Source: BOG-908 sp963692875 (GTDB taxonomy: Bacteria; Pseudomonadota; Alphaproteobacteria; Acetobacterales; Acetobacteraceae). Taken from it: a DNA stretch of 64,000 nucleotides. Below the pieces are notes generated by a model. The model had not been told where the DNA came from and ran no database searches. It saw only the letters and a program-made list of their open reading frames with translations. A program made the translations under genes and the position numbers. Shown here one piece after another: positions 33,484-42,507 of the stretch (its first letter is position 1; each line of letters begins with the position of its first letter). The stretch lies in contig OZ240673.1 in NCBI GenBank assembly GCA_965198755.1, forward strand, positions 3,224,001 through 3,288,000. Direction: 5' to 3'.

Positions 33484-34161
33484 TCAGGGCAAGGCCGGTC
33501 TACCAAGCCGGTAGATGCTTGTCCGCCGCACCGCCCGGTCCTCCAGCTCCACGCTGGTCGGCACGTCGAACGTGGCCATTAGCGACAGCCCGTGCTCCGG
33601 CAGGTAGGCGCGCCCCGGGTCGGCGATCCACACGCTGGCACCCGATGCTGCCATGCTGCCGAGCCACGGCAGGATGTGGCGCGTCATCGGCGCCTCGTAG
33701 CACACGTCACCGCAGAGGATCAGGTCCCAGCGGCACGCAGCACCCACCACGTCGCCGGCCAGCGTGTGCACGCAGACGCCCGCTGCCGCCGCGTTCAGCC
33801 CGATGGCGGCGATGGCCAGCGTGTCGATCTCTGCGGCCTCCACACGGGCGGCACCCGCGCGCGCGGCCGCCAGGGCGGCCAGCCCGCTTCCGGCGGCGAA
33901 GTCCAGCACGCGGCGGCCGGCGGCAAAGCCGGGCGCGTCCAGCAGGGTGCGGGCGATGGCCTGCGCGCCGGGCCAGGCAAACGCCCAGAACGGCGGGGCG
34001 ACGTTGCGCTGCGCCAGCCAATCCTCGGTGGCCTGCCAGATCGGCGTGATCTCGGTGGCCAGGCGCAGGGTGAACTCGGGCACCAGCGGCGCACAAGCGG
34101 GCTGCGTGTTGGCCAGGATGAAGGCGTTCGCTTCGTTCTGCTTGGCGCTGCCGCCTGTCAT
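33484..34161 (-). CDS. Class I SAM-dependent methyltransferase, protein-lysine/nicotinamide N-methyltransferase-like
   Basis: 225 residues. Motif I is VLDFAAGSGLAALAAARAG, then VEAAEIDTLA and the catalytic-region LILCGDVCYEAPM, which is typical of the ETFB-lysine methyltransferase/PrmA-related group. The ATG at 34,161 has CAGGAG upstream; the 28 residues further upstream are repeat-encoded. The WAFAWPGAQAIAR segment near the N-terminus is shared with that group. The substrate protein is unknown. Confidence 0.85.
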   Translation of the reverse strand: MTGGSAKQNEANAFILANTQPACAPLVPEFTLRLATEITPIWQATEDWLAQRNVAPPFWAFAWPGAQAIARTLLDAPGFAAGRRVLDFAAGSGLAALAAARAGAARVEAAEIDTLAIAAIGLNAAAAGVCVHTLAGDVVGAACRWDLILCGDVCYEAPMTRHILPWLGSMAASGASVWIADPGRAYLPEHGLSLMATFDVPTSVELEDRAVRRTSIYRLGRPALP

Positions 34162-34208
34162 CGGGTGCGCTCCTGATCGGGCTGTCTGTGCGCTTTGGAG
34201 CCAAAAGA

Positions 34209-34345
34209 GAAAGGCAAGGCCTTCTTTTCTGAAGAAAAGAAGCAAAAGACTTTTGGTCCGGCTGTCGCGGCGTCTCCCTCAGCGTGTACTTTTGGGAACA
34301 AAAGTTTTTTGGTTCTTTTTTCCAAAAAAGAACCGCTTGCTTGCT
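34209..34345. repeat. Interspersed palindromic repeat, full copy (R25)
   Basis: CTTC left arm with the CTTTTCTGAAGAAAAG hairpin, GTTC right arm. It ends close to the ubiA stop. Confidence 0.85.
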
Positions 34346-34350
34346 GCGCC

Positions 34351-35256
34351 TCACCGGCGGCCGGCGGCCAGCGCCAAGGCCACAGCCAGGCCGGTGGCGC
34401 CGTTGAGCTTGAACAGCCCCAGGCAACGCCGCGGGTCGCGGATGTCGAGCTGGCCCACCTGCCAGGCCAGCAGCCCGGCCGGCACCAGCAGGCACGCCAG
34501 GAACAGCGGCGACAGGCCGCCCAGCGCGCCGGCGGCAGACAAACCCAGCATGGCCCCGGCATAGGCGAAGGCCACGAACCGGCGCGGCATATGGGCAAAG
34601 CGGCGCGAGGTGCTCTTCACGCCGACCACGGCGTCGTCCTCGATGTCCTGGAAGCCGTAGATCGTGTCGAAGCCCAAATCCCACAGGATGGCGGCGGCGT
34701 AGATCGCCAGCCCCGCCTCGTCCATCTGCCCGGAGGCCGCAGCGTAGCCGACCGGCGCGCCCACGCCGAAGGTGAACCCCATCACCAGTTGCGGCCACCA
34801 GGTGAACCGCTTGGCCAGCGGGTAGATTGCCACCAGCAGCAGCGAGGCCGCGCCCAGCACCTGCGCCAGCGTGTTGAGCTGCAGCAGCACGGCCAGGCCC
34901 GCCAGCAGCAGCGCCGCCAGGAAGGCCGCCGCCTGGCGCAGGCCCAACGCACCGCTGGCCAACGGGCGCGCCGCAGTGCGCGTGACCTGCCTGTCCAGGT
35001 CGCGGTCCCACATGTCGTTGACCACGCAGCCGGCCGCGCGCATCACCACGGCGCCGGCGGCGAACAGGGCCAGCAGCCGCAGCGTGTGGCGCCAGTCCGC
35101 ACCGCCCAGCAGGATGCCCCACGCACCGGGCAGGAACAGCAGCCAGATGCCGGTGGGCCTGTCCAGCCTTGCCAGCAGAATATAGGGGCGGATGGCCGCG
35201 GGCATGCGGGCTACCCAGCCGTGTGCCGCGATGTCGGTGTAGGAGGGAGTGGGCAC
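34351..35256 (-). CDS. ubiA: 4-hydroxybenzoate polyprenyltransferase UbiA
   Basis: 301 residues, membrane protein with eight or nine helices. It attaches the polyprenyl tail to 4-hydroxybenzoate in ubiquinone synthesis. The two Asp-rich motifs are present: NDMWDRDLDRQVTRTAARPL (about residue 77) and YGFQDIEDDAVVGVKS (about 200). Start GTG at 35,256 preferred; the longer frame to 35,319 is partly repeat. Divergent from rsmE across a repeat, an arrangement common in alphaproteobacteria. Confidence 0.94.
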   Translation of the reverse strand: MPTPSYTDIAAHGWVARMPAAIRPYILLARLDRPTGIWLLFLPGAWGILLGGADWRHTLRLLALFAAGAVVMRAAGCVVNDMWDRDLDRQVTRTAARPLASGALGLRQAAAFLAALLLAGLAVLLQLNTLAQVLGAASLLLVAIYPLAKRFTWWPQLVMGFTFGVGAPVGYAAASGQMDEAGLAIYAAAILWDLGFDTIYGFQDIEDDAVVGVKSTSRRFAHMPRRFVAFAYAGAMLGLSAAGALGGLSPLFLACLLVPAGLLAWQVGQLDIRDPRRCLGLFKLNGATGLAVALALAAGRR

Positions 35257-35283
35257 ACCCGTTATGTGATTGGTGCCTGGGCA

Positions 35284-35436
35284 GAAAGAAAGGCCTTCTT
35301 TTTCGAGAAAAAGAAGCAAAAAGCTTTTGCGCTCGCTGCCGCGGACAGCCGAAACACCAAGCCTTGCCCGCAGCGTGCGCCAGGGAAACAGAAGTTTTTG
35401 GTTCTTTTTTTCAAAAAAGAACCGCTTGCTTGCTTT
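35284..35436. repeat. Interspersed palindromic repeat in the ubiA-rsmE divergent gap (R26)
   Basis: CTTC left arm (CTTTTTCGAGAAAAAG), GTTC right arm. It occupies almost the whole intergenic space between two divergent starts. Confidence 0.85.
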
Positions 35437-35449
35437 CTAGGAGCCCGCG

Positions 35450-36148
35450 TTGCAACGCCTGTTCGTCGAGCCCCGCTTCACCCTCGGCCTGGAGATCATC
35501 CCCACCGAAGCGCAGGCGCATTATCTGGCCAACGTCATGCGCCTGGGCCCGGGCGCCCCGGTGGTCTTGTTCAACGGGCAGGACGGCGAGTGGCTGGCCA
35601 GGATCAGCACGCTGCGGCGCGGCCGGGCCACGCTCATCCTGGACCGCGAGCTGCGCCCGCAGCTGCCCAGCCCCGACCTCTGGCTGGTGTTCGCACCGCT
35701 CAAGCGCGACGCCACGGACCTGGTGGTGCGCCAGGCCACCGAGATGGGCGTCTCGGTGATCGTGCCGGTGGCCACCGTGCGGACCAACACGGCGCGCATC
35801 AACGAGGACCGCCTGGCCGCCATCGCGCGCGAGGCCGCCGAGCAGTGCGAGCGCCTGGACATCCCCGAGATACGCCAGCTGGCCGACCTGGCCTCCGTGC
35901 TGGCCGGCTGGCCGCCCCACCGCACCCTGGCCGCGGCGCTGGAGCGCGGCCGTCCCGCCAGGCTGCCCACCCAGGCGGGCGCCCTGCTGATCGGCCCGGA
36001 AGGCGGGTTCGCCGCGGCGGAGCTTGACGCGCTGGGCCGCGCCAGCTTTGTGGAGCCCGTCTACCTGGGCCCGATGGTGCTGCGGGCGGAGACGGCCGTG
36101 GTGGCCGGCCTGGCCCTCTTGCAGTCGCGGGGCTGGTCAACCAGTTGA
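35450..36148 (+). CDS. rsmE: 16S rRNA (uracil-1498-N3)-methyltransferase RsmE
   Basis: 232 residues. SPOUT-class methyltransferase: an N-terminal PUA-like part (RLFVEPRF, HYLANVMRLGPG) and the knot with RQATEMGVSVIVPVATVRTN, EAAEQCERLDIPEI, LLIGPEGGFAAAELDA and VYLGPMVLRAETAVVAGLALLQ. Start TTG at 35,450 with TAGGAG upstream. gshA follows 64 bp downstream on the same strand, as in many alphaproteobacteria, so they are probably co-transcribed. Confidence 0.95.
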   Translation: MQRLFVEPRFTLGLEIIPTEAQAHYLANVMRLGPGAPVVLFNGQDGEWLARISTLRRGRATLILDRELRPQLPSPDLWLVFAPLKRDATDLVVRQATEMGVSVIVPVATVRTNTARINEDRLAAIAREAAEQCERLDIPEIRQLADLASVLAGWPPHRTLAAALERGRPARLPTQAGALLIGPEGGFAAAELDALGRASFVEPVYLGPMVLRAETAVVAGLALLQSRGWSTS

Positions 36149-36212
36149 GCGCGGCCGGAATGGTCGTCATGCGCCGGGCGCCCCTGCCCCTTCGAGGTCG
36201 TCTAGGAGATCC

Positions 36213-37769
36213 ATGTCCAACCCCGGTGAGGAAGACGCAACCCCGATCGGGCACGTGCGCGAGCTGGCCGCCTACCTGGCGCAAGGCTGCAAGCCGGCCA
36301 GTCAGTTCCGCATCGGCACCGAACACGAAAAGTTCGGCTTCCGCCTCCCCGGCGCCGGCGAGAGGCCGGACGGCGACCACGCGGCCGATGCAGGCGTGGG
36401 CGATGCAGGTCGCACCGGTGCGACCGCTGGCAGCCAGGGCAAGAGCGCCAAAGCCGGGCGGCAAGCCCCGGGCTCCGAGGCGCTGGGCGGCACAGGCGGG
36501 GGCGGCACAGGCGGGGGCGGGACACATGCTGGCGCCGAGGGCCGGGACGCGACCGGTCGCGGCGACTGGTCATCCCCCGCCTACGTGCCGCGCGGCATCC
36601 TGGCCATGCTGCAGGGCATCGCCGGCCGCGGCTGGGAGGAGATACGCGACCAGGACTACCTGATCGGCCTGAAAAAGAACGGCGAGAGCGTCTCGCTGGA
36701 GCCGGCCGGTCAGTTCGAGCTGTCCGGCGCTCCGCTGGCCGACCTGCACCAGACACGCGCCGAGCTGGACCGCCACTTCGCCGACGTGCGCGCGGTGGGC
36801 GAACCGTTGGGCCTCGGCTTCGCGCCCCTGGGTTTTCACCCGACCGCGCGCCGGGAGGACCAGCCGTTCATGCCGAAGAGCCGCTACGGCATCATGCGGC
36901 GTTACATGCCGCTGGTGGGCAGCCTGGGGCTCGACATGATGCTGCGCACCTGCACGGTGCAGGTGAACCTCGATTTCGCCTCCGAAGCCGACATGGTGCG
37001 CAAGCTGCGCGTGGGCCTGCTGCTGCAGCCGGTGGCCACCGCCCTGTTCGCCAACTCGCCGTTCACCGAGGGGCGCCCGAACGGCTTCCAGAGCGCGCGC
37101 GCCAACGTGTGGACCGACACCGACCCGGACCGCACCGGCATCCCAGCGGTGTTCTTCGAGGACGGCTTCGGCTTCGAACGCTACGCCGACTGGCTGCTGG
37201 ACGTGCCGATGTACTTCGTCGCCCGCGAGGGCCGCCTGATCGACGTGGCCGGCCAGTCCTTCCGCGACTTCATGGCGGGGCGGGTGCCGGCGCTGGCCGG
37301 GATCACCGCGACCCTGGGCGATTTCGCCGACCACTTCACCACCGTGTTTACCGAGGTGCGGCTGAAGCGCTTCCTGGAGATGCGCGGGGCCGACGCCGGC
37401 AGCCCGGCGATGATGCTGGCGCAATCCGCGTTCTGGGTCGGGCTGCTGTACGACGGCGCGGCGCTGGAGGCCGCCGTCAAGCTGGTGGGCGGCTACGACT
37501 GGCGCGCGCTGGCGGCGATCCGCGCCGACGTGCCGCGGCACGGGCTGGGCGCTCCCTTCGCGAACGCCACGGTGCGCGAGCTGGCGCGCGCGGCACTGGC
37601 CATCTCGCGCGACGGGTTGCGGGCGCGGGGGCTGGGCGAGGCGGCTTACCTCGATCCGCTGGACGCAATCGTGGCCGGCGCGCCGAACCAGGCGGAGTAT
37701 TGGCTGGAGCGGTATCATGGTGTCTGGGGCGGCGACGTGACGCGGATTTTTCTGGAAGCGCGGGTTTGA
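36213..37769 (+). CDS. gshA: Glutamate-cysteine ligase (plant/alphaproteobacterial type) with Gly-rich insertion
   Basis: 518 residues; family members are about 450. It makes gamma-glutamylcysteine, the first step of glutathione synthesis. Conserved parts: RIGTEHEKFGF at the N-terminus, ESVSLEPAGQFELSGAPL, LRTCTVQVNLDFASE, NSPFTEGRPNGFQSAR, VPMYFVAR. Between GTEHEKFGF and YVPRGILAMLQG about 70 extra residues (about 50-118) are inserted; these are Gly/Ala/Thr-rich with tandem GGTGGGGTGGGG and look disordered. The frame is intact and all active-site motifs remain, so the enzyme is probably functional. ATG at 36,213 with TAGGAG upstream. Confidence 0.93.
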   Translation: MSNPGEEDATPIGHVRELAAYLAQGCKPASQFRIGTEHEKFGFRLPGAGERPDGDHAADAGVGDAGRTGATAGSQGKSAKAGRQAPGSEALGGTGGGGTGGGGTHAGAEGRDATGRGDWSSPAYVPRGILAMLQGIAGRGWEEIRDQDYLIGLKKNGESVSLEPAGQFELSGAPLADLHQTRAELDRHFADVRAVGEPLGLGFAPLGFHPTARREDQPFMPKSRYGIMRRYMPLVGSLGLDMMLRTCTVQVNLDFASEADMVRKLRVGLLLQPVATALFANSPFTEGRPNGFQSARANVWTDTDPDRTGIPAVFFEDGFGFERYADWLLDVPMYFVAREGRLIDVAGQSFRDFMAGRVPALAGITATLGDFADHFTTVFTEVRLKRFLEMRGADAGSPAMMLAQSAFWVGLLYDGAALEAAVKLVGGYDWRALAAIRADVPRHGLGAPFANATVRELARAALAISRDGLRARGLGEAAYLDPLDAIVAGAPNQAEYWLERYHGVWGGDVTRIFLEARV

Positions 37770-37842
37770 GGAGCAGTTCTTTTTTGAAAAGAGGTAGACA
37801 ACTTCTGGTCTCCTGGCGTCCGTCCTGGTGAGGCGTGGTGTT
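37770..37842. repeat. Decayed repeat, left half (R27)
   Basis: CAGTTCTTTTTTGAAAAGAGG arm remnant directly after the gshA stop. Confidence 0.55.
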
Positions 37843-37853
37843 TTATCCGGCGG

Positions 37854-38315
37854 TTGGCATTCGCCCTGATAGGCCGTTACGGACTTGAACTGCGTGCTGG
37901 AGTGCCGGCCGACGCCCCGATGGTTGCGGAACTTCTGGCCGGGGCCGGCCTGCACGTCGCGCCACCGATCCTGGCCGCGCGGCTGGATGCGATCAGACGC
38001 GATGCGGGGACCATCCTGATTGCGGTCGAATGGGGACCGCCGAGCGGGCTGGTTGCGCTGCACTGGCACCCGGTGCTGGACGCTGATGGCCTGACGGCGC
38101 AGATCACCATGCTGCTGGTGGCCGAGGAGGCGCGCCGGCGTGGGATAGGGCGGCTGCTGGTGAAGGCGGCGGCACAGTCTGCCCGCGTCGCCGGGTGCGA
38201 CAGGCTGCTCGTGTCCACGCACGATGCGCGAGAGGACGTGGCTGCGTTCTGCCGGGCGACCGGGTTCGCCGACGGGCCGGTGCAGTTCTCACGGACCTTG
38301 CGCAAGGTCAGGTGA
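37854..38315 (+). CDS. GNAT family N-acetyltransferase
   Basis: 153 residues. A GNAT fold with the acetyl-CoA pyrophosphate loop ARRRGIGRLLVKAA (about residue 98) after the beta-4 strand TAQITMLLVAEEA. Start TTG at 37,854; no ATG gives a complete N-terminal strand. The substrate cannot be inferred from neighbours. Confidence 0.85.
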   Translation: MAFALIGRYGLELRAGVPADAPMVAELLAGAGLHVAPPILAARLDAIRRDAGTILIAVEWGPPSGLVALHWHPVLDADGLTAQITMLLVAEEARRRGIGRLLVKAAAQSARVAGCDRLLVSTHDAREDVAAFCRATGFADGPVQFSRTLRKVR

Positions 38316-38703
38316 TTCGAGAACTCATCGTCCTGGACCCGTGACAGGCAAGCAGTTCTATTGACAAAGGACCGAAGATTTCTGTTCCCGAGTGCACGCT
38401 GCAGAAGATTCCGCGCCAGCAGGGATAAGGTTCTTGCCGCCTTTTGAGAAAAGGTAGGCCTGCCCCAGGGCTGACGGCAATTTCGGCACCTGCGCGCTTG
38501 TGACGATGATCACCGACGCCGCCGCGCCGAGGCGCTACGGTCGCCAAGGCGCTAACAGTTTGGCATAACCGTCGCTCGGGCTTGCCGGACGTCATCTCGC
38601 CGTAACTGCATCGACCGCTTCGGCCTGTACTGCGCCGCAACGATACTGCCGTCTGCGCCCGCGACGTCGCCGCCCCGGTCACGTCAAACAAGGGAGGACT
38701 CGC
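38316..38703. other. Intergenic region with decayed repeat
   Basis: 390 bp containing the decayed repeat copy listed next and then about 240 bp that should hold the promoter of the cyclooxygenase-like gene. No ORF or RNA seen. Confidence 0.45.
38346..38463. repeat. Decayed repeat copy (R28)
   Basis: Outer GGCAAGCAGTTC and a late GGTAGGCCTGCC are recognisable; the hairpins are lost. Confidence 0.5.
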
Positions 38704-40329
38704 GTGAGCCGTCTTGTCCAGATGCTCGAACAGTTGATTGCCCAGCACGTCAACGGTGTCATTGCCGACGTCGCCAGCACGCCTGGCTTGAGCGAGGTGA
38801 TCAACGCGGCGGCGATATCCCACGTGGTGGGCGTGACCGCACCGCGGCCGCTGCCCTTTACGTTGTGGACGGGACGGCCCGTGGGCGTGCCGTACGGTGG
38901 TGCGGGGCCGGAGGTCCCGTCGGACTACGTGACCTGGACAGGGCTGGTGGACCGGCGTTTCACCGGGCGCCACCTGCCGCCGGCCGATGCGGCCTACATG
39001 TCGCGTCTGCCGAAGATCGAGGACCTGCTGCCGCTGTTCAGGCGGCGCGCGTTCGTCGCTTCCACCAACACGTCCACGCTGCTCTGCTACTTCGCGCAGT
39101 GGTTTACCGACAGTTTCCTGCGCACCTCGCCGGGCGACACGCGGCTGAACACGTCCAACCACGAGATCGATCTGTGCCAGATCTATGGGCTGGATGCTGA
39201 GACGGCCGCCCTGCTGCGCACGCGGCAGGACGGCACGTTGCGCACCTGCGCGCAAGGCCTCTACCCGGCGCATCTGTTCGACGTGCACGGCGCGCTGAAC
39301 CCGCAATTTGCGACACTGCCGTATCTGCAGGCGCTGCCCGACGGCACCACGCTCGAAGACGTCGTGCTGGGCAGCCTCAACGTGCCGGCGGACGAGATGG
39401 CGGTGCGCAAACGCGGCCTGTATGCGACCGGGCTGGAGCGCGGAAACTCGACGATCCTCTATACCGCCATTAGCAGCATCTTCATCCGCGAGCACAATCG
39501 GCTGTGCGGGCTGCTATCGGCCGCGCATCCTGCGTGGGACGACGACCGCCTGTTCCAGACGGCGCGCAACATCAACATCGTGCTGCTGCTGAAGCTGACG
39601 ATCGAGGAGTACATCAACCACCTGGCCGGGGCGCCGATCAAGCTGTCGCTGCAACGCGGGTTCGCCGAGCACACCGGCTGGTATCGCACCAACCGGATCG
39701 CCATCGAGTTCGACCTGCTGTACCGCTGGCACTCCCTGGTGCCCGACGCGATCGAGGTGGAAGGGGTCACCTACACGCCTGCCGAGTACAGGTTCAACAA
39801 CGCGTTGCTGGAGAAGCACGGCGCCGAAGCGCTGATCGCCGCCGCGTCGCGCCAGCCGGCAGGTCGGTTGGGCATGGGCAACACGCCCGGGTTCCTGCAG
39901 GGCGCAGAGATCGCCGCGCATACCTTGTCGCGCGCGCACCGGCTGCAACCATTCACCGCCTACCAGGCGTGTTTCGGCGAGCCCCCGGTCACCAGCTTCG
40001 AGGAGCTGACCGGCGACGAGCAGTTGGCAGCGAGCCTGGCGGACCTGTACCGGACAGTGGACGACGTGGAGTTCGCGGTGGGCCTGTTCGCGCAGCACCA
40101 TGACGAGTCCGACGTGCTACCGAATACGCTGAACGCGATGGTGGCGGTGGACGCGTTCTCGCAGATACTGACGAATCCGCTGCTGGCCTCGAACATCTAT
40201 GGTCCGGCGGCATTCTCTGCCGAGGGCGAGGCGGTGATCGAGTCGACGCGGTCGTTGCAGGAGGTGGTGCTGCGGAACTGCGCGCCGGGGACGGCGGACA
40301 AGGTGTTTGCCAGCTTTGCGTTGAAGTGA
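38704..40329 (+). CDS. Prostaglandin G/H synthase (cyclooxygenase)-like heme protein
   Basis: 541 residues, homologous along its length to the catalytic domain of animal COX-1/2. Aligning segments: SILYTAISSIFIREHNRLC-type helix (here TILYTAISSIFIREHNRLC), FQTARNINIVLLLKLTIEEY, NRIAIEFDLLYRWHSLVPD, SRQPAGRLGMG, RLQPFTAYQACFGEPP. The Tyr385-X-Trp-His388 set is kept (LYRWH), giving the radical Tyr and the proximal heme His. A Ser matches position 530 (VDAFSQILTNP). In the distal helix, human AQHFTHQF is AQWFTDSF here: Gln203 is kept but distal His207 is Asp. The enzyme may oxygenate fatty acids but should lack normal peroxidase function. GTG at 38,704 with AGGGAGG upstream. No EGF-like domain, signal peptide or membrane-binding helices. 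Confidence 0.88.
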   Translation: MSRLVQMLEQLIAQHVNGVIADVASTPGLSEVINAAAISHVVGVTAPRPLPFTLWTGRPVGVPYGGAGPEVPSDYVTWTGLVDRRFTGRHLPPADAAYMSRLPKIEDLLPLFRRRAFVASTNTSTLLCYFAQWFTDSFLRTSPGDTRLNTSNHEIDLCQIYGLDAETAALLRTRQDGTLRTCAQGLYPAHLFDVHGALNPQFATLPYLQALPDGTTLEDVVLGSLNVPADEMAVRKRGLYATGLERGNSTILYTAISSIFIREHNRLCGLLSAAHPAWDDDRLFQTARNINIVLLLKLTIEEYINHLAGAPIKLSLQRGFAEHTGWYRTNRIAIEFDLLYRWHSLVPDAIEVEGVTYTPAEYRFNNALLEKHGAEALIAAASRQPAGRLGMGNTPGFLQGAEIAAHTLSRAHRLQPFTAYQACFGEPPVTSFEELTGDEQLAASLADLYRTVDDVEFAVGLFAQHHDESDVLPNTLNAMVAVDAFSQILTNPLLASNIYGPAAFSAEGEAVIESTRSLQEVVLRNCAPGTADKVFASFALK

Positions 40330-40521
40330 AGGCCTTCTTTCTCGAGAAAGCGGGAAAGGCGGACAGCACCAGCGCCCAAAGTCTTGGCCGGCGACAAGCA
40401 AGGCAAGCACTTCTTTTGAAAGAAGAACCAAAGACTTTCTTATCATGAGCACACCTTGCAGGAGGTTCGGCGACAGCGGAGATGAAAGCTTGCGCTCTCA
40501 TTCTCAAAAAGAACCGCGTGC
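40327..40521. repeat. Two decayed repeat copies in tandem (R29)
   Basis: A short CTTC arm (CTTTCTCGAGAAAG) at 40,327-40,352 directly behind the cyclooxygenase-like stop, and a decayed full-length copy at 40,395-40,521 before the glycosyltransferase stop. Confidence 0.6.
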
Positions 40522-41493
40522 CTAAACCAAACGCACCAGCTGCGTCGTCCACCCCTGTAGCGCGTCGCCCACGCCCGCTACCTCATCCACCAGCCGCCCG
40601 TGCTGCGTCGCCAGCTCCTCCGCGAACACTGCAAGGTTGCGCACCGCCTTCATCTGCCAGTCGCAGCGTCGCGTGTAGCGCAGCGCGCCGCCGAAATACC
40701 TGATCGGGTCCACCACGAGCGGCTCGCTGCCACCGGAGCACGCCAGGAAGTGCGCATCGGCCAACAGGCTGGCCGGCCGCTCCCGCAGCACCTGCAGCAT
40801 GGATTCGTAGTGGATGCCGTGCTGCGCCTCCAGCACCGCGCGGCCGCCGGCCAGCCCCTTCAGCCGCCCGATCACCGCCTTGCTTACCTGCTGCCAGGGC
40901 GAGCGCCGCGGATAGTGCGCGATACGCAACGACTCCTCGGATTCCGGCACCACGATCTCCCCGTCCAGCCGCGCGTTGTGGCAACCGGGGTCGACATACA
41001 TGCGCGGCGAGTCTGCCCCGCCGCGCACCAGTAGCTTGAAGTGCGCACGCAAGGCGGCTTCGCGCTGGGTCAGGCGCGCGGGCACCACTAGTTCGTCGGC
41101 ATCCTGGCCAGGCATGTGCGGATAGTGGATCACCCGCAGCCGCAACGCGTGCGCCTCTGCGTCTGCCAGGCGCGCACGCAGGTGGTTCGGACCCACGCGG
41201 GTGTCGAGGAACTCGTCGGCGTCCAAATGCACCACCCAGTCCGCGGCGAACGCGCCGGCAGCGTAGCGGTGCAGCACGGTCAGGTGCACTGCTTCCTGGA
41301 ACGAGGCAGAGTGGCACTGCAACACCGCCACCGGCAGTCCCTCGTCGTGCAGCGCGCGCAGGATCTCGACGCTGCGGTCGGTGCTGCCGTTGTCGAGGAA
41401 CAGCAGCTGGTCCACCATCGGCGCGTGGTGGCGGGCGAACGCCTCTATCACGTCGTCCTCGTTGAGGACGCGGGTGGCCAGCACCAGCCTCAT
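40522..41493 (-). CDS. Glycosyltransferase family 2/92-like protein
   Basis: 323 residues. N-terminal GT-A half: LVLATRVLNEDDVIEAFARHH, LLFLDNGSTDRSVEIL and the DxD-type VVHLDADEFL (about residue 95). The NGSTD and LDADEFL motifs are those of bacterial DUF23/GT92-like or GT2 enzymes; the acceptor is unknown. ATG at 41,493 overlaps the upstream stop by four bases (ATGA), so translation is coupled to the DUF4349 lipoprotein gene. It may decorate an envelope component. Confidence 0.88.
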   Translation of the reverse strand: MRLVLATRVLNEDDVIEAFARHHAPMVDQLLFLDNGSTDRSVEILRALHDEGLPVAVLQCHSASFQEAVHLTVLHRYAAGAFAADWVVHLDADEFLDTRVGPNHLRARLADAEAHALRLRVIHYPHMPGQDADELVVPARLTQREAALRAHFKLLVRGGADSPRMYVDPGCHNARLDGEIVVPESEESLRIAHYPRRSPWQQVSKAVIGRLKGLAGGRAVLEAQHGIHYESMLQVLRERPASLLADAHFLACSGGSEPLVVDPIRYFGGALRYTRRCDWQMKAVRNLAVFAEELATQHGRLVDEVAGVGDALQGWTTQLVRLV

Positions 41494-42392
41494 CGCGCGC
41501 GGCGGCCCACCACCACCCGGCGCAGGATCGCCAGCAGGATCAGCGCCACCAGCCCAACCGGTATCCACGGCACCGCGGCGATCCCGAAGGCCAGCGCGTC
41601 GGCCGCGTTCTGCCGCAGCACGTCCTGCGAGCCGTCGAGCACCCTGGTGACCGGGTCCACCTGGGCGGTCCGCGGCTGCTGCGGCTGGAAGTCGACGTCC
41701 AGCTCCTCGGTGTCCACCTGCAGCGCCAGGGTGCGCTGCTGTGCCTGTGCGGTCTCGATCTCGGTCTGCGCCTGCGCCGTCTCGCTGGCGATCTTGACCA
41801 GGTCGCTGACGCTGATGGTCAGCCTGGCGCCCAGCGCTTTCAGGCTGGCCAGGTATTGCGACAACTGGGCCACGCGCTGCGCCACGTCGGCCACCGGCCG
41901 GCCCAGATCCTCCGCCGTGGTGGATTGCCGCAGCACGCGAACCAGGCCCGGCGCCTCGCCAGCCAGCGGTGCGGTCAGCGCGTTGGCATAGGCGCCCACC
42001 TGGTCGTGCGGCAGGCGCACGCGCAGGGCGGCCGAGACTTCCAACCTCTGGTCATAGCCGCCGCCGGTGCCGAGTTCGGCGTGCAGCAGCAGGCAGTGCA
42101 GCGCCGCGTCGGTCAGGCAGCGGTCGCGCGCAGCGGTGAAGTGCGCCGGTAGGGCGCTGCCGGCCACCTCCAGCGTGACAGCATGGGTGTAGGCCATGTG
42201 CATGTCCGCGCCCTGCTGCGGGGCGGGCGTGAACCATGGCTGGCGCGCCTGCGCCTCGGGCGCTGCGGCCGGCGGAGGGGCTGCGGCCTGGGCGGCCATG
42301 GCAGGCACCGGCGGGGCCACGCGGCGCTCGCAGCCGGCCAGCGCGCACAGCAGCAGGCTCGCCCGGACTGCCTGCCCCAGCAACATCTTCAT
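41490..42392 (-). CDS. DUF4349 domain lipoprotein
   Basis: 300 residues. Lipoprotein signal LLLCALAGCERR (lipobox ALAGC), a Pro/Ala linker, a DUF4349 domain (about 90-255; AALRVRLPHDQVGAYANAL, edVxxP-type stretch TTAEDLGRPVADVAQRVAQL) with a coiled-coil in the middle (about 180-225), and a C-terminal membrane helix (VGLVALILLAIL). The ATG at 42,392 follows GGAAGGG; upstream frame is rejected. Role unknown; often an envelope-stress or anti-sigma-associated protein in other bacteria. Confidence 0.8.
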   Translation of the reverse strand: MKMLLGQAVRASLLLCALAGCERRVAPPVPAMAAQAAAPPPAAAPEAQARQPWFTPAPQQGADMHMAYTHAVTLEVAGSALPAHFTAARDRCLTDAALHCLLLHAELGTGGGYDQRLEVSAALRVRLPHDQVGAYANALTAPLAGEAPGLVRVLRQSTTAEDLGRPVADVAQRVAQLSQYLASLKALGARLTISVSDLVKIASETAQAQTEIETAQAQQRTLALQVDTEELDVDFQPQQPRTAQVDPVTRVLDGSQDVLRQNAADALAFGIAAVPWIPVGLVALILLAILRRVVVGRRAR

Positions 42393-42507
42393 CCAGCCCG
42401 GCCCTTCCAGTAGCCCCCGGCGCATGGTGCCCAGCGCTTGCGCGGCCGGCAACCCGAGGCCGGTGCGGACCGCGGGTTGTATCACCTGGCGCGATCGCTG
42501 ATCAGAA

